Shown here: one piece after another, positions 35,983 to 44,081 of the stretch
Layout: the number at the start of each line of letters is the position of its first letter
Numbering within the stretch: position 1 is the stretch's first letter
Assembly: GCF_001186365.1 (NCBI RefSeq)
Contig: NZ_LDTZ01000016.1
Coordinates: 124,001 to 188,000, forward strand
Length of the DNA stretch: 64,000 nucleotides
Source of the DNA: Gordonia jacobaea
GTDB lineage: Bacteria; Actinomycetota; Actinomycetes; Mycobacteriales; Mycobacteriaceae
Reading direction: 5' to 3'
The notes under the pieces: model-generated
The model's input: the letters and a program-made list of their open reading frames with translations, nothing else
Told to the model about the DNA's origin: nothing
Database searches by the model: none
Position numbers and translations under genes: made by a program

Positions 35983-37577
35983 CCGCATTGCGTTCGACGA
36001 TCGACCCGACGAGTGACGACTTCACCGCCGCGCGCGACTCGATGATGGAGAAGCTCGACCAGATACACGGTGAACTCGACAAGGCGCTCGCGGGCGGCGG
36101 TGAAAAATACGTCGAGCGGCATCGCAAGCGCGGCAAGATGACTGCCCGGGAACGCATCGAGATGCTGCTCGATGAAGACTCGGACTTCCTCGAACTGTGT
36201 CCGCTCGCGGCATACGGGTCGAACTTCCACGTCGGAGCGTCGGTCGTCGTGGGTATCGGCGTCGTCGAAGGGGTCGAATGTCTCGTCGTCGCCAGTGACC
36301 CTACGGTCAAGGGCGGGACATCGAATCCGTGGACGCTGCGTAAGACGTTGCGCGCCAACGATATCGCCATGCAGAACAGACTCCCGGTGATCTCGCTCGT
36401 CGAGTCGGGTGGTGCCGATCTACCGACGCAGAAAGAGGTGTTCGTTCCCGGCGGTCGGATGTTCCGTGACCTGACACGGCTGTCGGCAGCGGGGATTCCG
36501 ACGATCGCGTTGGTCTTCGGAAACTCCACGGCCGGCGGGGCATACGTCCCGGGCATGAGCGATCACGTCGTGATGATCGACGGCCGTTCCAAGGTGTTCC
36601 TCGGCGGACCGCCGCTGGTGAAGATGGCCACCGGCGAGGAAAGCGACGACGAGTCCCTCGGTGGCGCTCAGATGCATGCGCGTACTTCGGGTCTGGCCGA
36701 CTACTACGCCGCAGACGAACAGGATGCGATCCGGATCGGGCGTCGGATCGTGTCGCGGCTCAACTGGACCAAGGCCGGTGGGCAACCGCGCGCACAGGTG
36801 CGGGAACCGCGCTACGACCCCGAAGAACTCCTCGGTATCGTCCCACCCGATCTCAAGATCCCGTTCAACCCGCGCGACGTGATCGCGCGGGTCGTCGACG
36901 ACAGTGATTTCGACGAGTTCAAGCCCGAATACGGCAACTCGTTGTGTACGGGGTGGGCCGACATCCACGGTTATCCCGTCGGCATCCTGGCCAACGCGCA
37001 AGGCGTGCTGTTCAGCCAGGAGGCGCAGAAGGCCACGCAGTTCATCGAACTCGCCAATCGCTCGAATACGCCACTGCTGTTCCTGCACAACACAACCGGC
37101 TACATGGTCGGTAAGGAGTACGAGCAGAACGGCATCATCAAGCACGGGGCGATGATGATCAACGCGGTGTCGAATTCGAAGGTGCCGCATTTGTCGGTGC
37201 TGATGGGCGCCAGTTACGGGGCGGGTCACTACGGAATGTGTGGGCGCGCATACGATCCGCGGTTCCTGTTCGCCTGGCCGAGCGCGAAGTCGGCGGTGAT
37301 GGGAGCCGCGCAACTGGCAGGCGTCATCTCGATCGTCTCGCGCGCGGCGACCGAGGCGCGTGGCGGCACGGTCGACGAGGCCGCGGACGCGGGGATGCGG
37401 CAGATGATCGAGGCGCAGATCGAAGCCGAGTCGGTGCCTGCGTTCTTGTCGGGCATGCTCTACGACGACGGCGTGATCGATCCGCGTGACACGAGAACTG
37501 TTCTGGGGCTGTGCTTGTCGGCGATCCATAACGGTCCGGTCGAGGGGACGTCGAATTTCGGCGTCTTCCGGATGTGA
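35979..37577 (+). CDS. accD2: Acyl-CoA carboxylase beta subunit (AccD2-like)
   Basis: 532 residues, carboxyltransferase of the methylcrotonyl/geranyl/propionyl-CoA carboxylase kind. N-terminal half: HRKRGKMTARERIEMLLDEDSDFLEL, ISLVESGGADLPTQKEVF, IALVFGNSTAGGAYVPGMSDHVVMI. C-terminal half: FSQEAQKATQFIELANRSNTPLLFLHNTTGYMVGKEYEQNGIIKHGAMMI and LMGASYGAGHYGMCGRAYDPRFLFAWPSAKSAVMG. The motif set is closer to methylcrotonyl- and geranyl-CoA carboxylases than to propionyl-CoA types. It pairs with the next gene. In M. tuberculosis, AccD2 has no firmly assigned substrate. Confidence 0.92.
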   Translation: MTALRSTIDPTSDDFTAARDSMMEKLDQIHGELDKALAGGGEKYVERHRKRGKMTARERIEMLLDEDSDFLELCPLAAYGSNFHVGASVVVGIGVVEGVECLVVASDPTVKGGTSNPWTLRKTLRANDIAMQNRLPVISLVESGGADLPTQKEVFVPGGRMFRDLTRLSAAGIPTIALVFGNSTAGGAYVPGMSDHVVMIDGRSKVFLGGPPLVKMATGEESDDESLGGAQMHARTSGLADYYAADEQDAIRIGRRIVSRLNWTKAGGQPRAQVREPRYDPEELLGIVPPDLKIPFNPRDVIARVVDDSDFDEFKPEYGNSLCTGWADIHGYPVGILANAQGVLFSQEAQKATQFIELANRSNTPLLFLHNTTGYMVGKEYEQNGIIKHGAMMINAVSNSKVPHLSVLMGASYGAGHYGMCGRAYDPRFLFAWPSAKSAVMGAAQLAGVISIVSRAATEARGGTVDEAADAGMRQMIEAQIEAESVPAFLSGMLYDDGVIDPRDTRTVLGLCLSAIHNGPVEGTSNFGVFRM

Positions 37578-37585
37578 GGTGTGAG

Positions 37586-39631
37586 ATGACAGAACAACAT
37601 TCAACGATCACCTCGGTACTCGTCGCCAATCGCGGCGAGATCGCGCGACGCGTGTTCGCGACCTGTCGTCAGATGGGCATCGGGACCGTCGCGGTCTACT
37701 CCGATCCGGACGCCGATGCGCCGCACGTTGCCGCAGCCGATGTCGCTGTGGCGCTTCCGGGATCGACGTCGGCAGAGACCTATCTGCGTGGCGACAAGAT
37801 TATCGAGGCCGCCAAGCTCGCGGGCGCGGATGCGATTCATCCCGGCTACGGATTCCTCTCGGAGAACGCCGAGTTCGCGCAATCGGTGATCGACGCGGGA
37901 CTGACCTGGATCGGGCCGCCGCCCGGCGCGATCGACGCGATGGGATCAAAGGTCAACGCCAAGAAGTTGATGGCCGACGCCGGCGTGCCGGTCCTCGGCG
38001 ACATCGACCCTGCCGCCGTCACCGAGAGCGACCTGCCACTGCTGATCAAGGCGTCTGCGGGCGGCGGTGGACGCGGTATGCGGATCGTACGGTCGGTCGA
38101 CGAGTTGGCCGAGCAGGTTGCCGCCGCCGAACGCGAAGCGGCGTCGGCGTTCGGTGATCCGACAGTCTTCTGTGAGCCGTATGTCGAACGGGGACATCAC
38201 ATCGAGGTGCAGGTGCTCGCAGACGAGCACGGCGCGGTCTGGGCTGTCGGAGAGCGGGAATGCTCGATCCAGCGCCGTCACCAGAAGGTGATCGAGGAGG
38301 CGCCCGCGCCTCTCGTCGAACGGATCGGCGGAGATCTCCGCGAACGCCTCTACGACGCCGCGAGGAAGGCCGTGTCGGCGATCGGCTACACGGGTGCGGG
38401 AACCGTCGAGTTCCTCGCCGACGAGACCGGTCGCTTCTACTTCCTGGAGACCAATACGCGTCTGCAGGTGGAACACCCGGTCACGGAGTTGACGACCGGG
38501 ACCGACCTCGTGGCCTGGCAACTGCGCGTCGCGATGGGTGAGCACCTCGACGTCGAGGAGCCCGGAACTCGCGGACACGCGATCGAGGTGCGCCTCTACG
38601 CCGAGGACCCTTCTGCGGGATGGCAACCGCAGTCGGGAACCATGCACCGCATCGAGCTCGACGCACAATCGCATTTCGGACCACTCGACCGTCCGGGCGT
38701 GCGTGTGGACGCGGGTATCGAATCAGGCTCGGAGATCTCGACGTTCTACGACCCGATGCTGGCCAAGGTCATCAGTTGGGCGCCGACACGTGGTCGTGCC
38801 GCTGCGATTCTCGCCAGAACGCTGTCCGACGCGGCGCTCCACGGCCCGACGACCAACCGCGACATGCTGGTGAACACCCTGCGGGAGTCGACATTCGTCA
38901 GTGGCGACACCGACACCGGATATCTCGAGCAGATCGGCCTCGACGTCTTGTCGACGCCGCTGGCCGACGAGTCGACGGTGACGCTGGCCGCTGTAGCCGC
39001 GACGCTGGCGGAGGTGGCCGTCAACCGGGAACGCGCCCGCGTTCAACGAAGTCTGCCAGCAGGCTGGCGGAACATGCCGTCGCAGTACTCGCGCAAGATC
39101 TTCCGCACCGACGACGACGTCGAGCACGAGGTCCGATACCGGTGCACGCGTAGTGGTGGCGTCGAGCTTCCCGACCTCGCCGACACCGAGGTGGTGTCGG
39201 CGAGCACAGGGCAGGTCGTTCTCTCCCACAACGGGATTCGACGGACCTTCGACGTCGCGCGATACGGCGACGACGTCTACGTCGACACAGCCGGGGCGTC
39301 GGTGCACTTCCGGCGGCCACCGCGCTTCGTCGATCCCAGCGCAGTCGCGCGACCGGGTTCGCTCCTCGCGCCGATGCCGGGTTCGGTGATCCGCGTTGCG
39401 GTTTCCGAGGGCGACCGCGTTACAGCCGGTCAGCCGTTGATCTGGCTCGAGGCGATGAAGATGGAGCACACCGTCGCGGCGCCCGCCGACGGTGTTGTCA
39501 GCACGCTCGCCGTCGAACCGGGACGCCAGCTCGCCGTCGGTGACGTGCTCGCGATCATCACCGATGAGGCCGACAGCGACAGCGCCACAGAGCATTCCAG
39601 CACACTCACACCTCAGGAGACATCCGCATGA
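37586..39631 (+). CDS. accA2: Acyl-CoA carboxylase alpha subunit, biotinylated (AccA2-like)
   Basis: 681 residues. Biotin carboxylase half: VLVANRGEIARRVFATCRQMG at the start, KASAGGGGRGMRIV (ATP grasp loop), ERECSIQRRHQKVIEEAPAP and FLETNTRLQVEHPVTE. A linker region follows, then a C-terminal biotinyl domain with LEAMKMEHTVAAP, biotin on Lys625. The ATG at 37586 is preferred because GAGG lies 6 bases upstream; a GTG at 37574 overlapping the beta-subunit stop is possible. The stop overlaps the next dehydrogenase start. Requires biotin ligase from elsewhere in the genome. Confidence 0.93.
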   Translation: MTEQHSTITSVLVANRGEIARRVFATCRQMGIGTVAVYSDPDADAPHVAAADVAVALPGSTSAETYLRGDKIIEAAKLAGADAIHPGYGFLSENAEFAQSVIDAGLTWIGPPPGAIDAMGSKVNAKKLMADAGVPVLGDIDPAAVTESDLPLLIKASAGGGGRGMRIVRSVDELAEQVAAAEREAASAFGDPTVFCEPYVERGHHIEVQVLADEHGAVWAVGERECSIQRRHQKVIEEAPAPLVERIGGDLRERLYDAARKAVSAIGYTGAGTVEFLADETGRFYFLETNTRLQVEHPVTELTTGTDLVAWQLRVAMGEHLDVEEPGTRGHAIEVRLYAEDPSAGWQPQSGTMHRIELDAQSHFGPLDRPGVRVDAGIESGSEISTFYDPMLAKVISWAPTRGRAAAILARTLSDAALHGPTTNRDMLVNTLRESTFVSGDTDTGYLEQIGLDVLSTPLADESTVTLAAVAATLAEVAVNRERARVQRSLPAGWRNMPSQYSRKIFRTDDDVEHEVRYRCTRSGGVELPDLADTEVVSASTGQVVLSHNGIRRTFDVARYGDDVYVDTAGASVHFRRPPRFVDPSAVARPGSLLAPMPGSVIRVAVSEGDRVTAGQPLIWLEAMKMEHTVAAPADGVVSTLAVEPGRQLAVGDVLAIITDEADSDSATEHSSTLTPQETSA

Positions 39632-40785
39632 GCTTCGTCGAAACGGCCGAACGGGCCGATCTGCGTGCCTCGGTGGCCGCACTGGCCACCAAGTACGGGC
39701 AGGACTACTTCCGCGAGTGCGCCCGCGAGGGCCGAAAGACCGACGAGTTGTGGTCGGAGGCAGGCAAGCTGGGCTTCATCGGGGTGAATCTTCCCGAGGA
39801 GTACGGCGGTGGCGGCGCAGGCATGTACGAGTTGTCGATCGTGATGGAGGAGATCGCAGCGGCGGGCACCGGCCTGCTGATGCTGGTTGTCTCACCGGCT
39901 ATCTGCGGCAACATCATTGCGCGGTTCGGCACCGACGAGCAGCGCGACCGGTGGCTGCCGGGGCTTGCCGACGGATCGATCACCATGGCCTTCGGTATCA
40001 CCGAGCCCGACGCGGGGTCGAACTCGCACCAGATCACCACCACGGCGTCGCGCGACGGGTCGGACTGGGTTCTCAACGGGCGCAAGGTGTACATCTCCGG
40101 AGTCGATCAGGCAGATGCTGTGCTCATCGTCGGTCGGAGCGAGGATGCGAAGACCGGCAAGTTGCGGCCCGCGCTGTTCATCGTGCCCACGGACGCACCG
40201 GGGTTCGAATACAAGATGATCGACATGGAACTGGTGAACCCGGAAAAGCAGTTCGGGCTCTACCTCGACGATGTGCGCCTGCCTGCTGACGCACTCGTCG
40301 GCTCCCCGGACGCGGCACTGAGCCAACTCTTCGCCGGTCTGAACCCAGAACGCATCATGGCTGCGGCGTCCGCGGTGGGGATGGGACGTTTCGCGCTGGG
40401 CAAAGCCGTCGACTACGTGAAAGAGCGCACGGTCTGGAAGACCCCGATCGGCGCGCACCAGGCAATTGCACATCCGCTGGCGCAGGGGAAGATTGAACTC
40501 GAGATGGCCAAGCTCATGATGCAGAAGGCCGCCACACTCTACGACGCGGGTGACGACTGGGGTGCTGCCGAGCCGGCCAACATGGCGAAGTATGCGGCCG
40601 CCGAGGCGTGCGTCAAGATCGTCGACCAAGCTGTTCAGTCAATGGGTGGCAACGGTCTGACAACCGAATACGGTGTGGCGCCGCTGCTTTCGCTCGCACG
40701 GATTGCGCGTGTGGCACCGGTCAGTCGCGAGATGGTGCTGAACTTCGTTGCGCAGACCAGCCTCGGACTGCCGAAGTCGTACTGA
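39628..40785 (+). CDS. fadE12: Acyl-CoA dehydrogenase (FadE12-like)
   Basis: 385 residues. FIGVNLPEEYGGGGAGMYELSIVMEEIAAAGTG, then FGITEPDAGSNSHQITTTASRDGSDWVLNGRKVYISG, and AVQSMGGNGLTTEYGVAPLLSLARIARVAPVSREM near the end. The C-terminal PVSREM replaces the more usual GTSEI sequence. It is the second dehydrogenase of the operon and overlaps accA2 by four bases, so it probably acts at a different chain position from the FadE13-like enzyme. Confidence 0.9.
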   Translation: MSFVETAERADLRASVAALATKYGQDYFRECAREGRKTDELWSEAGKLGFIGVNLPEEYGGGGAGMYELSIVMEEIAAAGTGLLMLVVSPAICGNIIARFGTDEQRDRWLPGLADGSITMAFGITEPDAGSNSHQITTTASRDGSDWVLNGRKVYISGVDQADAVLIVGRSEDAKTGKLRPALFIVPTDAPGFEYKMIDMELVNPEKQFGLYLDDVRLPADALVGSPDAALSQLFAGLNPERIMAAASAVGMGRFALGKAVDYVKERTVWKTPIGAHQAIAHPLAQGKIELEMAKLMMQKAATLYDAGDDWGAAEPANMAKYAAAEACVKIVDQAVQSMGGNGLTTEYGVAPLLSLARIARVAPVSREMVLNFVAQTSLGLPKSY

Positions 40786-40856
40786 CACCTCTATTTCCGA
40801 TCCGCCATTCACATCAGACCAAACTCTGCCCGAGGACCACAGGAAGGCGCAGGTCG

Positions 40857-41687
40857 ATGACCGCCACAGACAGCGAAGTCGTACACATCGGGATCGACGC
40901 CGGCGTCATGACGCTCACACTCGACTCGCCGGGCAACCGCAATGCGTTGAGTCGCGCGCTCGTGACCCAACTGTCGTCGGGGCTGACGAGGGCGGCGACC
41001 GACGAGGACGTGCGGGCCGTCGTGCTGACACATGCGGGCGGAACCTTCTGTGCGGGCGCTGATCTCGGCGAGGCGCTCAAGCGTGGCGCCTCTGCCGAGG
41101 AGGCGTCTGCCGAGGCGACGTCGTCGATGGTCGAGTTGATGAGCACGATCCTCGAGCTGCCGAAACCGGTGATCGGACACGTGGACGGGCATGTCAGGGC
41201 AGGAGGTTTCGGTCTGCTCGGTGCCACCGACATCGCACTCGCCGGACCGAAGAGCACCTTCGCGCTGACCGAGACACGGCTCGGCCTTGCACCATCGGTG
41301 ATCTCGCTCGTGCTGGTGCCGAAGATGACGGCTCGAGGTGCTAGTCGATACTTCCTGACCGGGGAGAAGTTCGACGCCTCGATCGCGGCGTCGATCGGAG
41401 TCGTCACTCAAGCCTGTGACAGCACAGAGGCTCTCGCGCAGTCACTGGGGGAGATCCTCGACGGTATCCGACGTGCGTCGCCGGTCGGACTCGCCGCGTC
41501 GAAGGAACTCACCACCGCGACGGTGCGCGACGAGTTCGCGCGGTTGGCGCAGCGTCGTGCGCAGGAATCGGCGGCATTGTTCTCGGGTGACGACGCACGG
41601 GCGGGGATGGAAGCGTTTCTGTCGAAGCGTCGGCCGCCGTGGGATCTGACCGTCACGCAAGCCGACACCGGGGCAACGAGAACATGA
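40857..41687 (+). CDS. echA7: Enoyl-CoA hydratase/isomerase (EchA7-like)
   Basis: 276 residues, crotonase fold. LDSPGNRNALSRALVTQLS, then the oxyanion segment AGGTFCAGADLGE (about 59-71), KPVIGHVDGHVRAGGFGLLGATDIALAG (second oxyanion Gly) and LTETRLGLAPSVISLVLVPKM. The Glu equivalents used by hydratases (E144 and E164 of the rat enzyme) lie around ETRLGL. In Atu and Liu pathways this place is taken by isohexenylglutaconyl-CoA or methylglutaconyl-CoA hydratase, which is my favoured reading. AGGAAGG lies 11 bases upstream. Overlaps the TetR start by 4 bp. Confidence 0.88.
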   Translation: MTATDSEVVHIGIDAGVMTLTLDSPGNRNALSRALVTQLSSGLTRAATDEDVRAVVLTHAGGTFCAGADLGEALKRGASAEEASAEATSSMVELMSTILELPKPVIGHVDGHVRAGGFGLLGATDIALAGPKSTFALTETRLGLAPSVISLVLVPKMTARGASRYFLTGEKFDASIAASIGVVTQACDSTEALAQSLGEILDGIRRASPVGLAASKELTTATVRDEFARLAQRRAQESAALFSGDDARAGMEAFLSKRRPPWDLTVTQADTGATRT

Positions 41688-42313
41688 CGTCTCCGCGTAC
41701 GACGGCAAACCGTGAACCCCGGCAGGAGCGCTCGCGCCAAACGCGGGAACGGCTGCTGCGCTCGGCCATACAGGTTCTGGCTCACGAGGGATGGGCGTCG
41801 GCCACGGTGGCCGCGGTCGCCCAGCGCGCGGGGGTGTCCAGGGGTGCTGCGCAGCACCACTTTCCCACACGCGAGGCATTGATCTCGGCGACGCTCGAGC
41901 AGATCTTCGACGACCTCACCCTCAACGCCGACACGTTGATCCGGCCCGACGCGGACGAGTCACGGCGCGTGCGGATCGCGGTCGAACAGGCCGTGAGTAT
42001 TTACACCGGGACCGAATTCAAGGCTTCGTTGCAGATCTGGGCGGCGGCCGCGTCGGATCCCGCGCTGCGCGAACTGATTCTGCCGATGGAGGCCAAGTTC
42101 GCCCGAGCGGCGCATCGGGTGACTGTTGCCGCGCTCGACCCCGATGGCACGAATCCCCGGGCGCACCGTGCTGCACAGGTGACGCTCGACCTCGCTCGCG
42201 GTCTCGGACTCGCGGACACGCTGTCGGACGATTCACGACGCCGCGCGCAGGTGGTCGACACCTGGGTGGAGATGGTCACCGATGCGCTCGACGTCGACTC
42301 TCAGGACAGGTGA
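41684..42313 (+). CDS. TetR family regulator of the acc/fadE operon
   Basis: 209 residues. RQTRERLLRSAIQVLAHEGWASATVAAVAQRAGVSRGAAQHHFPTREALISATLEQIFDDL at about 17-75 is a textbook TetR_N HTH. Terminal gene of the operon and translationally coupled to the hydratase, so its level follows operon expression, a common feedback arrangement. The palindrome at 32112-32129 is the likely target. Its inducer would be a pathway acyl-CoA (inference). The gene is convergent, 2 bp from the end of the next one. Confidence 0.88.
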   Translation: MTSPRTTANREPRQERSRQTRERLLRSAIQVLAHEGWASATVAAVAQRAGVSRGAAQHHFPTREALISATLEQIFDDLTLNADTLIRPDADESRRVRIAVEQAVSIYTGTEFKASLQIWAAAASDPALRELILPMEAKFARAAHRVTVAALDPDGTNPRAHRAAQVTLDLARGLGLADTLSDDSRRRAQVVDTWVEMVTDALDVDSQDR

Positions 42314-42315
42314 GA

Positions 42316-42951
42316 TCAGCGGACCGGCTCGTCGTGCAGTCGGTTGCTCGTGCCGCGTGTGCCGAGCCAGTACACGCCCGCTGAGAGCGCGGTCATCCCG
42401 ATGAACACGACGACCACGCCGAGCGTCATCGACAGGTACCCCTGGCTTCGTGGATCGATGAACGGGTACGGGTACCAGTCGACGATGGGACCTCGCGTCA
42501 AGGTGTAGATGCCATAGAAGAGTGGAAAAGCCAACCACGTCAACCAGGACAGGGCGGGCAGCGACCTGGGTCGGAAGAGTGCCCAGTCGAGGAGTAGAAC
42601 GAGCGGGATCAGGCGGTGCAGCACGGTGTTGGTCCACTCGCCGGAGAGATTGACGTCGATGTCCGACAACAGAAGTGCGTAGACGATCGCGGTGATCAGC
42701 ATCGCGGTGGTGACGCCGCCGCGAAACCACTGCCACCACAACCCGGTTGGTGCCAACAGTGCACCGCCGAGGAGCACGATCGCCGCGGCCACGTTGCTCA
42801 GGATTGTGAAGTAGCTGAAGTAGTTGGCGAAGCCGAAACCGTCGGACGCGGTGACCGGGACGTACGCGATCGCAGCGATGCCAACGGCAGCGGCCACGAA
42901 GCGAAGGATGCGGATCCACACCTGACGGTCACCTCTGCTCACACCTCGCAT
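42316..42951 (-). CDS. Pr6Pr family membrane protein
   Basis: 211 residues with six predicted membrane helices: about 13-31, 42-68, 78-96, 110-125, 133-150 and 173-197. Conserved stretches FANYFSYFTILSNVAAAIVLLGGAL, DWALFRP and WLAFPLFYGIYTLTRG...DWYPYPFIDP identify the Pr6Pr/FAR-17a-like group. Function unknown; some distant relatives are androgen-induced hydrolases, which lack support here. Monocistronic. No operon link with the TetR that ends two bases away. Confidence 0.82.
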   Translation of the reverse strand: MRGVSRGDRQVWIRILRFVAAAVGIAAIAYVPVTASDGFGFANYFSYFTILSNVAAAIVLLGGALLAPTGLWWQWFRGGVTTAMLITAIVYALLLSDIDVNLSGEWTNTVLHRLIPLVLLLDWALFRPRSLPALSWLTWLAFPLFYGIYTLTRGPIVDWYPYPFIDPRSQGYLSMTLGVVVVFIGMTALSAGVYWLGTRGTSNRLHDEPVR

Positions 42952-43003
42952 TGTGCCAGTCGGGCTTTCTGTATCGGACGGGAGATGCGGCTAGATTCGT
43001 TAC

Positions 43004-43306
43004 ATGATTCGCAACGTGGTGGTGGGTCGGCTGCGGTCAGCGGACGGCGATGCGGCCGAGAGTGATCGCAGGCAACTCGACGAGGGGCTGGCCGGAATCG
43101 GTGCGCTGCAATTACCGGGCCTGCTGGCGAACCGTGTCGGCTTGGATGTGGGATTACGTGCTGGCGGTTGGAGTTTCGCGATCACCAACGACTGGGTCGA
43201 CACCGATGCCTATCGGCGCTACGACGCTGATCCCGAACACAACCGCTACCGCGCGATGATCGTGGAGGTCTGCGAGCAGGTCGCCCGAGTGCAGTTCGAG
43301 ATCTAG
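43004..43306 (+). CDS. Dabb family (stress-responsive A/B barrel) protein
   Basis: 100 residues. MIRNVVVGRLRSADGDAAESDRRQLDEGLAGIGALQLPG and FAITNDWVDTDAYRRYDADPEHNRYRAMIVEVCEQVARVQFEI match the Dabb ferredoxin-like dimeric barrel. Members include polyketide and olivetolic acid cyclases and many proteins of unknown role. It is a single gene. Its stop codon shares CTAG with the convergent TetR stop. Confidence 0.85.
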   Translation: MIRNVVVGRLRSADGDAAESDRRQLDEGLAGIGALQLPGLLANRVGLDVGLRAGGWSFAITNDWVDTDAYRRYDADPEHNRYRAMIVEVCEQVARVQFEI

Positions 43307-43962
43307 TCGCTCGGTGTCGATGCGCGACGCCGCGTGCTGCGTTGTGCGAGCGCGCCGTCGACCTGTGCTGTGATCGCGTCGCGGATGTCGAAGTCGGCGG
43401 AGTGGCCGGCCCAGTCGGGTAGTAGTCGGCTGACCGTCGGAAACTCGGTGAGGTCGCTGTCGTCGATGGATTGGTGCCATGACACCTCGTCGGGGGACCG
43501 CCTGGAAAGCGTGTCCTGCCACTGCAATTCCGAGGCGACGAGGTACCAGACGGCTCGCCAGGTGTCCAGCGCTGCGCCGTCGTCGAGCCCGAGTTCGGAT
43601 GCGGCCGAGAGGAAGGCGTCGGCGAGGGCAAGTGCAGGCGTGCCGACGATGATGCCCTCGCGCAGGATCGACACGACCCACCCTATGCTGCGCATCTTCT
43701 CGTACATGTCGACCGCAACGGCGATCATGCGGTCACGAGGAGCGCCCGTCGGTTCGGCCCACGGGATGCGCGCCGCGACGTCGTTGAGTGCCAGACCGAG
43801 CAGTGCTGCCTTGTTCGGAACGTAGTTGTAGAGCGTCATCGGCTTGGTGCCCATGTCGGAGGCAAGGCGTCGCATGCTCAACGACTGCGGACCGTCCTGC
43901 TCGAGGATGCGGATGGCTGCCTCGACAATCTCGTCGAGTTGGAGGGACCGGGCTGCAGGCAT
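43303..43962 (-). CDS. TetR family repressor of divergent MFS exporter
   Basis: 219 residues. LDEIVEAAIRILEQDGPQSLSMRRLASDMGTKPMTLYNYVPNKAALLGLALNDV (9-62) is a TetR_N HTH close to the TetR/AcrR drug-efflux type, and the C-terminal part looks like TetR_C_1. It diverges from the MFS gene over 119 bp that contain two perfect palindromes. It should repress both itself and the exporter and respond to an exported compound. The shared CTAG puts its stop on top of the Dabb stop. Confidence 0.88.
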   Translation of the reverse strand: MPAARSLQLDEIVEAAIRILEQDGPQSLSMRRLASDMGTKPMTLYNYVPNKAALLGLALNDVAARIPWAEPTGAPRDRMIAVAVDMYEKMRSIGWVVSILREGIIVGTPALALADAFLSAASELGLDDGAALDTWRAVWYLVASELQWQDTLSRRSPDEVSWHQSIDDSDLTEFPTVSRLLPDWAGHSADFDIRDAITAQVDGALAQRSTRRRASTPSD

Positions 43963-44018
43963 CGTCCCATCATCCCATCGCCGTGCTCTTGGCGAGGTGA
44001 CGCTGAGACGCTACGATC

Positions 44019-44048
44019 ACGTACTAGTACGTAAACGTACGCGTACGT
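44019..44048. promoter_or_regulatory. Twin TetR operators
   Basis: ACGTACTAGTACGT (44019-44032) and ACGTACGCGTACGT (44035-44048) are both perfect palindromes, with centres 16 bp apart, and lie 33 bp before the MFS start. Cooperative binding of two TetR dimers is the obvious reading. Confidence 0.85.
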
Positions 44049-44081
44049 AAACAGATCCGAGCCGCGGGAAGAGGCGATTCA

